DNA of 64,000 bases from Clostridiales bacterium. Lineage in GTDB: Bacteria > Bacillota > Clostridia > Lachnospirales > Lachnospiraceae. The stretch lies in the NCBI GenBank assembly GCA_020859995.1, contig JAJBVE010000057.1, positions 1 through 64,000 of the forward strand. The letters are read 5' to 3'. A program made the translations under genes and the position numbers. Numbering within the stretch: position 1 is the stretch's first letter; each line of letters begins with the position of its first letter. Of the stretch, positions 8,070 through 16,868 are shown one piece after another. The notes under the pieces were generated by a model that was not told the DNA's origin, searched no databases, and saw nothing but the letters and a program-made list of their open reading frames with translations.

Positions 8070-9683
8070 ATGGAAATGAGTCCCATATTTCTGCCTGTCG
8101 CCGTACTGTTTCCGATTCTCGGCGGCGCGCTGATACCGGTGCTTCCGTTTAAAAACAGGCGGCAGATGATGATATATACGGAGAGCATTGTGCTTTTGAA
8201 TTCCGTGCTGGCGCTGGCTATTCTGCTGAATCGCCCCCAGGATGAATTCGTATTATTCCGCTTCACGAGCAACCTGACGCTGAGCTTTAAGCTGGATGGG
8301 CTCGGGACGGTATTCGCGGGGCTGATCTCTGCTCTGTGGCCGCTTGCGACGCTGTATGCGTTTGAATATATGAAGCATGAGGAACATGAAAAGTTTTTCT
8401 TTATGTTTTACACCATTACTTTTGGCATCACCATGGGAATTGCTCTGGCGGAGGACCTGGTGACGATGTATTGCTTCTATGAGATGCTGACGCTCGTGAC
8501 GGTGCCGCTGGTTTTGCATACTCTGAAGCGGGAAGCCATCCTGGCAGGGCGCACGTATCTGTATTATTCGCTTGGCGGCGCCGCGTTTGCATTTATCGGC
8601 GTGATTTTCATCCTGGTCTATGGCACGACTCCGAACTTTGTGGCCGGAGGGGTTCTGGATCTGGAAAAAATCGGAAGCCGCACCAATTTGCTGCTGCTGA
8701 TTTATGTATTCTGCTTTTTCGGATTCAGTGTGAAAGCGGCAATGTTTCCGTTTTCCGGCTGGCTGCCGAAGGCGGGTGTCGCGCCGACGCCGGTCACGGC
8801 TCTTCTGCATGCGGTGGCGGTCGTCAAGGCCGGAGCGTTTGCGACCATGCGCATTACCTACTATAGCTTCGGCACCGAATTTCTGCGCGGCACCTGGGCG
8901 CAGACGGCGGTGATGATCCCGGTGATTTTTACGATTGTATACGGCTGCAGCCGCGCCTTGAAGGAGACGCACCTGAAACGCCGCCTGGCCTGGTCTACCG
9001 TGAGCAATCTGTCCTATATTCTCTTTGGTGTCACACTGATGACGCCGCTTGGCCTGACTGCGGCGCTGACGCATATGGTATGCCACGCGGTGATCAAGAT
9101 CTGCGCGTTTTTCTGCGCCGGCGCGGTGATCGTGCAGAGCGGAAACGAATATGTCTACCAGTTGGACGGTCTTGGCAAAAAAATGCCCAGGGTATTTGCG
9201 GTTTTCACGATCTCCGGTATGGCGCTGATGGGCGTACCGGGACTGGCGGGATTCAGCAGCAAGTGGAACCTGGTAAAGGCAGCGCTTGACAGTACGCATC
9301 CCCTTGCGGTGGTCGGCATAGTAGCTCTGCTGATTTCCGCGCTGCTGACCGCGATCTACATGCTCACCATCAGCGTCCGCGCATTTTGCAGCCCCGCCCA
9401 ACGCGAAGCGTCTTTAAATGGGCGGGGCGACCTGCCGTCGAGCGAAGCGAGGGGGTGCAACCTTAGCAGCCCCGCCCTCGCCGGGAGGCATCCCACACTA
9501 CGTGCGGGATATTCTCCACGCGAAGCGTCTTTAAATGAGCGGAGCGACCGGGACGACGTCCGCGACCCTGGCTGGATGATGATGCTGCCGCTGGCAGTTT
9601 TCGTGGTGGCGATGTTCGCGATCGGTTTGCATCCGCAGCCGCTGGTGAATGCGTTTACGCAGATTGCGTCTGTAATGAAGTAA
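8070..9683 (+). CDS. Proton-conducting membrane transporter (NuoL/NuoM/MrpD-like), third copy, carrying an in-frame repeat-derived insertion
   Basis: FYEMLTLVTVPLVLHT, GFSVKAAMFPFSGWLPKAGVAPTPVTALLHAVAVVKAG, HAVIKICAFF; hydrophilic segment QREASLNGRGDLPSSEARG...SPREASLNERSDRDD near the C-terminus. Confidence 0.87.
   Translation: MEMSPIFLPVAVLFPILGGALIPVLPFKNRRQMMIYTESIVLLNSVLALAILLNRPQDEFVLFRFTSNLTLSFKLDGLGTVFAGLISALWPLATLYAFEYMKHEEHEKFFFMFYTITFGITMGIALAEDLVTMYCFYEMLTLVTVPLVLHTLKREAILAGRTYLYYSLGGAAFAFIGVIFILVYGTTPNFVAGGVLDLEKIGSRTNLLLLIYVFCFFGFSVKAAMFPFSGWLPKAGVAPTPVTALLHAVAVVKAGAFATMRITYYSFGTEFLRGTWAQTAVMIPVIFTIVYGCSRALKETHLKRRLAWSTVSNLSYILFGVTLMTPLGLTAALTHMVCHAVIKICAFFCAGAVIVQSGNEYVYQLDGLGKKMPRVFAVFTISGMALMGVPGLAGFSSKWNLVKAALDSTHPLAVVGIVALLISALLTAIYMLTISVRAFCSPAQREASLNGRGDLPSSEARGCNLSSPALAGRHPTLRAGYSPREASLNERSDRDDVRDPGWMMMLPLAVFVVAMFAIGLHPQPLVNAFTQIASVMK
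9403..9549. repeat. Pair of 30-bp direct repeats bounding a ~147-bp in-frame segment inside an antiporter gene
   Basis: GCGAAGCGTCTTTAAATGGGCGGGGCGACC (9403-9432) and GCGAAGCGTCTTTAAATGAGCGGAGCGACC (9520-9549), with a small hairpin CCCaCACtACGTGcGGG between. Confidence 0.85.
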
Positions 9684-9693
9684 GGAAAGGGGG

Positions 9694-11967
9694 ATGGAAA
9701 AAATGTCAAATATGATGCTGGCTGTACTGGTGTTTTATCCGTTCCTCGGAGGAATTGCGGCGTGGGCGCTGCGCGGATGGCTTTCAAAAGGAAAGGACGG
9801 ATTCTCTTTTTTGAAGCTTACCGGCAGTGCGCTGGTTGCGGATTTTGTGGCAGTGACGGAATTTTTGCTGATGCTGGCTCTTTTTATCGGGCAGGTTTCG
9901 AAGGCGGAGAGTGGGTCTGGAACACTGTTGTCTCTGGCCATCCCGGAGATCTGCGGCTTTGGTCTGCACTTTACACTGGACGGGTTTCGCCTGCTCTATG
10001 GAATGATTGCCGCTCTGATGTGGATGATGACGGCGCTGCTGTGTCCGGAATATTTTTCCGGTCATTCGCATTCATCCAGAAGATCAGCTGAAAAAACGCA
10101 GGCAGGATCGAAGGCGGCAGGGGAAACGACGTCGGAAGCAGTGCCAATCAAAGGCTCAGCAGAAGAGTCTGAGCCGTCCCCGGATCGGTTTTATGTGTTC
10201 TTTTTGCTGACTCTCGGCGCAACGATGGGCGTGTTTCTGTCTGAGGATCTGTATACGACCTTTATTTTCTTTGAGATGATGTCCTTCACCTCTTATGTCT
10301 GGGTGGCGCACGAGGAAAACAACGCGGCGCTGCGCGCGGCGGACACCTATCTGGCCGTGGCAGTGACCGGCGGCCTTGTGATGCTGATGGGCATCTTCGG
10401 TGTCTGGCACGAGCTGGGGACGCTGACCATCTCGGAGCTTCCTGCCGCGGCCGCTGCCTATGGAAATAAGCCTCTGCTATATGCACTGGGAGGCTGCATG
10501 CTTTTTGGATTCGGAGCCAAGGCTGGCGCGTTTCCGCTGCATATCTGGCTGCCAAAGGCGCATCCGGTGGCTCCGGCTCCGGCATCCGCGCTGCTTTCCG
10601 GTATTCTGACTAAGACCGGTATCTTTGGCGTGTTGGCTGTTACCAGCGGTTTGTTTTTACACGATAAGCAATGGGGAACGCTGATCCTGGCAATTGGCGC
10701 GGCCACGATGTTTGGCGGAGCGCTGCTTGCGGTATTTTCTATCAATCTGAAACGCACCCTTGCCTGCTCGTCTATGTCGCAGATCGGGTTTATCCTGATT
10801 GGCGTCGGCATGCAGTGCATGCTCGGTGAGGAAAACGCGTTGGCTGTGCATGGAACACTGCTTCACATGATGAATCATTCCATGATCAAGCTGGTGCTGT
10901 TTATGGCTGCCGGTGTGATTTATATGAACGCGCATGCTCTCGATCTGAACGTGATCCGCGGCTATGGAAGGAAAAAGCCTTTGCTGAAGGTCATTTTCCT
11001 GGTTGGCGCGCTGGCCATCGGCGACATTCCGTGTTTTGGCGGATACATCAGCAAGACCCTGCTGCATGAGAGCATTCTGGAGTACGGCGGCGGATGGATT
11101 TTCCGGGCACTCGAATATCTGTTCCTGCTCTCCGGCGGTATGACCGTAGCGTATATGACCAAGCTGTTTATGGCGATCTTTGCAGAAAAGAATGCGGACG
11201 GCGGCCTGCAGAAGAAGTACGACGATCAGAAAAACTACATGAATCCGGCAAGCACCTTTGCCCTTTCCGGCAGCGCCCTGATTTTGCTGATCTGGGGCCT
11301 GTTCCCGCATACCATCATGGATAAGGCCGCCCGGATCGGCCAGGCTTTTATGGGTCTGGAAGAATTCGGCGAGACGGTCAGCTATTTCAGCTGGAAAAAC
11401 CTCTCCGGCGGACTGATCTCTATCGGCATCGGCGTAGTCGTGTATTTGTTTGTGATCCGGAAGCTGCTGATGAAGAAAAAAGAATATATCAACGCCTGGC
11501 CGTCCTGGCTGGATCTGGAGGAAAAGATCTACCGGCCGCTCCTTTTAAAGGTGCTGCCTTCCATATGCGGGGCGATCTGTCATGTGCTGGACGTGATGAC
11601 CGATACTCTGGCTGCCATCCTGATTCCGGTGGGACATGTGCTGGCGCGCATTCTGGACAGCCTGACGGATCTTTCCGTAGTCGGACTGCGCAAAACGATC
11701 TACAAGGATTCGCCCAAGCCTCATGAACGCGCCTGGGGCAATGTCCTGACTGTAGCGATCGGTAACGTGCTGAACGCAGTGCAGGCACTGGCAAACCGGA
11801 CCTGGAGACGCAAAAATCCCGGCACAGTCGATTACCGGCGCGAGATGGCGCTTCGCTATGACGTCTGGAGAGAGAGCAGCACCGTCATCAGCCGGAGTCT
11901 CTCCTACGGGCTGCTGCTCGTGATCATCGGATTTACGCTGACGCTGGTGTATATCCTGTGGTGGTAA
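9694..11967 (+). CDS. NuoL/MrpA-N-type antiporter subunit with long C-terminal extension (fourth copy)
   Basis: FFEMMSFTSYVWVAHE, GFGAKAGAFPLHIWLPKAHPVAPAPASALLSGILTKTG, HSMIKLVLFMAAG; ~170-aa mostly helical stretch between two C-terminal TM segments. Confidence 0.87.
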   Translation: MEKMSNMMLAVLVFYPFLGGIAAWALRGWLSKGKDGFSFLKLTGSALVADFVAVTEFLLMLALFIGQVSKAESGSGTLLSLAIPEICGFGLHFTLDGFRLLYGMIAALMWMMTALLCPEYFSGHSHSSRRSAEKTQAGSKAAGETTSEAVPIKGSAEESEPSPDRFYVFFLLTLGATMGVFLSEDLYTTFIFFEMMSFTSYVWVAHEENNAALRAADTYLAVAVTGGLVMLMGIFGVWHELGTLTISELPAAAAAYGNKPLLYALGGCMLFGFGAKAGAFPLHIWLPKAHPVAPAPASALLSGILTKTGIFGVLAVTSGLFLHDKQWGTLILAIGAATMFGGALLAVFSINLKRTLACSSMSQIGFILIGVGMQCMLGEENALAVHGTLLHMMNHSMIKLVLFMAAGVIYMNAHALDLNVIRGYGRKKPLLKVIFLVGALAIGDIPCFGGYISKTLLHESILEYGGGWIFRALEYLFLLSGGMTVAYMTKLFMAIFAEKNADGGLQKKYDDQKNYMNPASTFALSGSALILLIWGLFPHTIMDKAARIGQAFMGLEEFGETVSYFSWKNLSGGLISIGIGVVVYLFVIRKLLMKKKEYINAWPSWLDLEEKIYRPLLLKVLPSICGAICHVLDVMTDTLAAILIPVGHVLARILDSLTDLSVVGLRKTIYKDSPKPHERAWGNVLTVAIGNVLNAVQALANRTWRRKNPGTVDYRREMALRYDVWRESSTVISRSLSYGLLLVIIGFTLTLVYILWW

Positions 11968-12005
11968 AATCAATATAGGGGTAGTTTCTCTGATACAAAA
12001 ATATA

Positions 12006-12052
12006 AAGACACAAAAACAGCCTTTATCTGAATAGGGCTGTTTTTGTGTCTT
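12006..12052. terminator. Bidirectional intrinsic terminator between convergent genes
   Basis: Perfect 17-bp inverted repeat AAGACACAAAAACAGCC / GGCTGTTTTTGTGTCTT. Confidence 0.9.
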
Positions 12053-12082
12053 ATGCACACGGCCGGGCAAGTCGGAAATTAT

Positions 12083-14524
12083 TTACTGCTCATTCTTTCC
12101 CGGTTTCATTTTTTTCCGTTGCTTTTTCGCCTCATACAGCTTCTGGTCTGCCAGCATCAGGGCTTCTTTCAGAGTGATGGTATCATCCGGCCGGATAGGA
12201 CAGACTCCGGCGGAGACGCTCAGAAGATAGGGCTTGCTGCTGGTCTGGTTATACTGGTCGAATTGGCTGTACAGGGCAGAGATGATTTCCTGAGCATCTT
12301 TGGCGCTCATCTCCAGAAGACAGGTAAATTCATCTCCCCCGATGCGCCCCGCGATCCCGCGTCCGCGCACCAGCTCCTGCAGAATTTTTCCAATCTGCCG
12401 CAGAGAACTGTCGCCTTCTCTGTGTCCGAACTGATCGTTGATCAGTTTCAGGTTGTCCATGTCGATGTAGAGGAGTACCTGGTGACGCCCGGCTTTTTGC
12501 AGGGCTGTTATCTGCTCCTCTGCCTGTGCGTAGAAGCCGCGGACATTCAGGAGACCGGTGAGCGGGTCGGATTTGGAAATCACATCCAGCTCAATGTTGT
12601 GGTCCTTAAGCGTTTCCAGGTTGGCCTCCAGCTGAGCCTGGATTTTTTCGTTGGCCTGCAAAAGCAGGATCATTTTGATCGCGGAGCCAAGCTGATTGAC
12701 CAGAAACTCGCCGTTGACAAATAGTGCCCGCGTCATGTCGCAGATCAGGACGCCATATACCATTTTTCCGGAAAACAGCGGCAGAAGGACCTGTGGGTGC
12801 CCTCCCGGCTTATTCGGTTTCACGTATCGGTACATTTCTTCCAGGGTCTGCGGCTGCCGCAACAGCGGAATAGCGCGGGTGTCCCCATTTATGCGCTCTG
12901 TTTTCAGTACGAGTCCATCGGATGCCGCAAATGGCTCCTGGAAGGCATGTTCCATCGGGGCCGGGAGCAGGTAGAGCCAGGCGTTTTCGATCTGAAGCCA
13001 GTCCAGATTGCGCAGTGCATAGCAGTAGCTCTCGTCTGTCCCCTGCTCAAACTGCAGGATATTCTGCACGAAAAGCTTCATATCATAATTGGCCTGCTGC
13101 TCCTTTTTCATGACTGCGGCCGAGTGCCGGTTCATGGCCAGAATAATCCTCTGGTAAATCATGGAAAATACATTTCGCAGATGCAGGCGTGCTTCCGCGT
13201 CGGCTTGCAATTCGTAAAGGGCATGATAGAAATCATCGAATAAGGTCATCAGCCCGTCAATGTCTGTAATATTCACTACATCTTCATTCAGAAATTCATC
13301 CAGGATGGACGCGATTTCGTCTGTGTTTTGGCGGGCGGACGGTTCTGGCTCTACCTCAAAGAAACGCCCTGCGGCCTCATTCCCCGGCGCGAAATGTTCT
13401 GTGAGCGTACGAAACAGACGCATGTATGATTCTCTTACTTTGGCTCGCCGTACATGTTCCTCAGCGTGATAATTGCGATAAAAGATATCATGGAAGCTGA
13501 CAGGCAGGCCATCCAGAATCTGTCCGAGACTTTTGACTCCTCTGTCCGTGTGCACAAAGGAATCCCGCAGGACAAAATGCGTGGGGATAACGATATTAGC
13601 GGCAGTCTTGCGGGACTGAGTGTGCACGGATGATGCCGAATTCTCGCGGAAACCGTCCGCCAACGCTGCATTTTCGTGAAAATGGGAACTGCCATCAGCT
13701 GTGCCCGCATAATACAGATCCAGCACAGACCTTAGCGCGGCCTCTCCGAGCTGGTTCGGATCCGCCCGCACGGATGAGAGAGCAGGCGTGGCTTTGGCTG
13801 CGGCGGCACAGTCGTCGAAGCCCAGTATGGAGATGTCCTTCCCGGGGATTTTGCCGCATGCGTACAGCTCCTGGTACAGGCCGAGCGCAGTGTCGTCATT
13901 GACGCAGAAGATAGCGTCAAGATCCGGGTTTACCTCCAGAAAGGCGCGGTAGACCTCGTGACTGTTCTGGGAAAGATCGCCTTCCGTGTAGCGGCGATCC
14001 GGGAAATCAATCTGATTTTCTTCAAGTACTTTCCGGAAAATCGCAAGCCTCTCCATGGCATCCGTATTATTGGCGTGCCCGCCGATCATGCCGATGCGCG
14101 TACATTTGCAGACCTTGATCAGGTATTCCAGTCCTTCGCGGATACCGGTTTCATTATCGTAAATGACATTCGTATAATCATCGAACCGGGAGGCGATCAG
14201 TACGCTGGGAATACCGTCGAATTGCTGCAGAAGCTGACGAATCCGCTCCGGCGTGGAAAAACAGCCGATGCAGTCCGCCGCAATAATCAGGGCGTCCAGA
14301 CAGCCTTTTTTTACATAGGAAAAAACAGTGCTGTACTGATATTCGTACATCAGTTCATGATTGTCCGTGAGATCTCGATCAATGTACTTGCCTGGAAAAA
14401 ACAGTGTATGAACACCCTGCACACGTGCTTCAGCCATGATGCCGTTGCAGATGTGTATGGTAAAATCATCGAGAATTCCACTGACAAGAACGCCGATGGT
14501 CGGATTTTCTTTCCTGCCGGTCAT
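12083..14524 (-). CDS. LacI/periplasmic-binding-protein-like sensor domain fused to GGDEF diguanylate cyclase; no HTH seen
   Basis: NPTIGVLVSGILDDFTIHICNGIMAEAR...IGMIGGHANNTDAMERL...DAIFCVNDDTALGLYQEL...ISILGFDDCAAAA then DPLTGLLNVRGF...DNLKLINDQFGHREGDSSL...GRIGGDEF. ORF track starts at 14563; the RBS favours ATG 14524. Confidence 0.87.
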   Translation of the reverse strand: MTGRKENPTIGVLVSGILDDFTIHICNGIMAEARVQGVHTLFFPGKYIDRDLTDNHELMYEYQYSTVFSYVKKGCLDALIIAADCIGCFSTPERIRQLLQQFDGIPSVLIASRFDDYTNVIYDNETGIREGLEYLIKVCKCTRIGMIGGHANNTDAMERLAIFRKVLEENQIDFPDRRYTEGDLSQNSHEVYRAFLEVNPDLDAIFCVNDDTALGLYQELYACGKIPGKDISILGFDDCAAAAKATPALSSVRADPNQLGEAALRSVLDLYYAGTADGSSHFHENAALADGFRENSASSVHTQSRKTAANIVIPTHFVLRDSFVHTDRGVKSLGQILDGLPVSFHDIFYRNYHAEEHVRRAKVRESYMRLFRTLTEHFAPGNEAAGRFFEVEPEPSARQNTDEIASILDEFLNEDVVNITDIDGLMTLFDDFYHALYELQADAEARLHLRNVFSMIYQRIILAMNRHSAAVMKKEQQANYDMKLFVQNILQFEQGTDESYCYALRNLDWLQIENAWLYLLPAPMEHAFQEPFAASDGLVLKTERINGDTRAIPLLRQPQTLEEMYRYVKPNKPGGHPQVLLPLFSGKMVYGVLICDMTRALFVNGEFLVNQLGSAIKMILLLQANEKIQAQLEANLETLKDHNIELDVISKSDPLTGLLNVRGFYAQAEEQITALQKAGRHQVLLYIDMDNLKLINDQFGHREGDSSLRQIGKILQELVRGRGIAGRIGGDEFTCLLEMSAKDAQEIISALYSQFDQYNQTSSKPYLLSVSAGVCPIRPDDTITLKEALMLADQKLYEAKKQRKKMKPGKNEQ

Positions 14525-14791
14525 ACCTTTGCCCCCTGCTGTAAAATCATACTTGCGAAACATGTTTTAGCGCGGTCTGACAGACAGTGCCAGGCTTACC
14601 GCGAGTATTCAACGAAGTATGCGTAAAACGAAAAGTAATGTTACAGATATTCTATCACAGAATCAGATAAAGGTATAGAAAGATTTTTTATAAAAGCGAT
14701 TTTCTTTTCACAAAATTACGACTGCCTCTTGCAAAGTCGGCGAGGGAACGGTATGATGAGAAAATTAGAATATCAGAGGGGGATTTCTGAG

Positions 14792-15574
14792 ATGATTTTT
14801 GATACGCATGCGCATTATGATGACGAAGCCTTTGACGAAGACCGGGAGGAACTGCTCTCACAGATGGCGGGGGCTAAAGTTGGCGCGATTGTAAATATGG
14901 GTGCTTCCCTGGCGGGAGTAGAGAGGAGCCAGCAGCTTGCCGCACGGTATCCTTTTATCTATGCGGGCGTGGGCGTGCATCCGGATGAGGTCGGCTCTCT
15001 GGATGAGGAAAAGCTGCGCGGGCTGTACGAGCTTTGCCGCAGTCCTAAGACGGTGACGGTCGGCGAGATCGGACTGGATTATTACTGGGACCGGGAAAAT
15101 CACGATACTCAGAAACAGTGGTTTGTGCGCCAGCTGCAGATGGCGAAGGACGTGGATCTTCCAGTCAACATTCACAGCCGGGACGCGGCGCAGGATACTT
15201 TTGATATTATGAAGACTGAGCACGCCGGGACAACGGGCGGCATTATCCATTGCTTTTCCGCGTCCGCGCAGATGGCGCGGGAATACGTAAAGCTGGGCTA
15301 CTACATCGGCGTCGGCGGCGTAGTTACGTTTAAAAACGCGCGCGTGATGAAGGAGGTCGTTGCCGAGGTGCCGATGGACCACATTGTAATCGAGACCGAC
15401 TGTCCCTATCTGGCGCCCGCGCCGCACCGGGGAAAACGGAATTCCTCTCTGTATCTTCCGCTGGTGATTGAAGCGATTGCCGGGATCAAAGGACTTTCCC
15501 CGCAGGAAGTGGAGAAGATCACCTGGGAGAATGCGCGGAGAGTATACCGCTTTTCTGGAAACATTCCTCTTTGA
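14792..15574 (+). CDS. tatD: TatD family metal-dependent hydrolase
   Basis: MIFDTHAHYDDEAFDEDREELL...GVHPDEVG...GEIGLDYYWD...HSRDA...HCFSASA...IETDCPYLAPAPHRGKRN. Confidence 0.93.
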   Translation: MIFDTHAHYDDEAFDEDREELLSQMAGAKVGAIVNMGASLAGVERSQQLAARYPFIYAGVGVHPDEVGSLDEEKLRGLYELCRSPKTVTVGEIGLDYYWDRENHDTQKQWFVRQLQMAKDVDLPVNIHSRDAAQDTFDIMKTEHAGTTGGIIHCFSASAQMAREYVKLGYYIGVGGVVTFKNARVMKEVVAEVPMDHIVIETDCPYLAPAPHRGKRNSSLYLPLVIEAIAGIKGLSPQEVEKITWENARRVYRFSGNIPL

Positions 15575-15620
15575 ACTTTGCGGCGCGTGAGGAAGACATT
15601 AGCAGCGGTTCCGGTATGTT

Positions 15621-15707
15621 GGAAAGTAGTTAGTGAAGAAGCGCATGCAGGAAGGTAGTTAGTGAAGAAGCGTATGCAGGAAAGTAGTAAGAGACAAGCC
15701 GCATGCC
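15621..15707. repeat. Three 29-bp tandem units (intergenic, upstream of rsmA)
   Basis: GGAAAGTAGTTAGTGAAGAAGCGCATGCA at 15621, near-identical at 15650, degenerate at 15679. Confidence 0.85.
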
Positions 15708-15821
15708 GGATTTTTAATCTGAAAAACTGGCATGCCAGAGCGTAGTCAGACTGACATATCTATCAGAAAACAGAAAAGAGGCTCAGGAAAGCCCGCAGAC
15801 ACAGCCCACAGAGGAGAGAAC

Positions 15822-16679
15822 ATGGAAAAGCTTGCGAACCCGCAAAAGACAATCGAAGTCATTCAGAAAAATAATTTTCATTTTCAGAAGCGATATGGTC
15901 AGAATTTTCTGATCGATGCGCATGTGCTGGAGAAAATCGTCGCGGCGGCCCAGATCACACTGGACGATTTTGTCCTGGAGGTCGGCCCCGGCATCGGGAC
16001 GCTGACCCAGTATCTGGCGGAGGCGGCGCGCGAGGTGGTAGCAGTGGAGATCGACCGGGATCTGATACCGATCCTGGAGGAAACGTTGAGCGATTACAAG
16101 AATGTGACGGTGCTCAACCAGGACATTCTGAAGGTGGATGTCACCGCGCTCGCGCAGGAAAAAAACGGCGGCCGCCCGATTAAGGTCATCGGAAACCTTC
16201 CATATTATATTACGACGCCGATTGTTATGGGACTGCTGGAAAGCCGGGTGCCGCTGGAGAGCATTACGGTGATGGTGCAAAAAGAGGTGGCACTGCGGAT
16301 GCAGGCTTCCCCTGGCACGAAGGATTACGGGGCGCTCTCCCTCGCCGTTCAGTATTACGCGGAACCCTATCTGGCCGCGAATGTGCCGCCGAATTGCTTC
16401 ATCCCCCGCCCCGGAGTCGGCAGCGCAGTCATCCGTCTGACTTGCCTCGAAAATCCGGCGGTCGCGGTAAAGGATGAAAAATTATTGTTTTCGATCATAC
16501 ACGCCTCTTTCGGTCAGCGCAGGAAGACCCTTGTGAACGGCCTGAGAAACGCGCCGGGGCTGGATTTTACGAAGGAACAGATCGAGGAGGCCTTAAGAAG
16601 GACGGGGTTAAGTGAGACCGTGCGGGGAGAGACCCTGACGCTTGCGCAGTTTGCGCAGCTGGCGGATGAGCTGCAATGA
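15822..16679 (+). CDS. rsmA: 16S rRNA (adenine1518-N6/adenine1519-N6)-dimethyltransferase
   Basis: FQKRYGQNFLIDAHVLEKIV...EVGPGIGTLTQYLAE...VIGNLPYYITTPIVM...FIPRPGVGSAVIRL...FGQRRKTLVNGL. Confidence 0.95.
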   Translation: MEKLANPQKTIEVIQKNNFHFQKRYGQNFLIDAHVLEKIVAAAQITLDDFVLEVGPGIGTLTQYLAEAAREVVAVEIDRDLIPILEETLSDYKNVTVLNQDILKVDVTALAQEKNGGRPIKVIGNLPYYITTPIVMGLLESRVPLESITVMVQKEVALRMQASPGTKDYGALSLAVQYYAEPYLAANVPPNCFIPRPGVGSAVIRLTCLENPAVAVKDEKLLFSIIHASFGQRRKTLVNGLRNAPGLDFTKEQIEEALRRTGLSETVRGETLTLAQFAQLADELQ

Positions 16680-16868
16680 TATGAGATTGTAAAAACAGTA
16701 TAAATATTGGTAAACTGTGTGCATAATTACGATCCCCTGCAGATGAATCTGGTTTGAGAGAATTTTACAATCTGCTTGAGTTTTATTTTTTGATACTGTA
16801 TGATGGGTTTGTTGTTTGAAGCCGTTCTCTGTGAGACAGGGATTGCGAAATGAGAGGATGTGTGACAG

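Noticed and set aside
8253-9401. 382-aa minus-strand ORF
   Set aside because: Antisense shadow of the antiporter gene; Arg/His/Gln-rich composition with no recognisable domain.
12044-12724. 226-aa plus-strand ORF
   Set aside because: Antisense to the GGDEF protein gene, whose motifs are clear.
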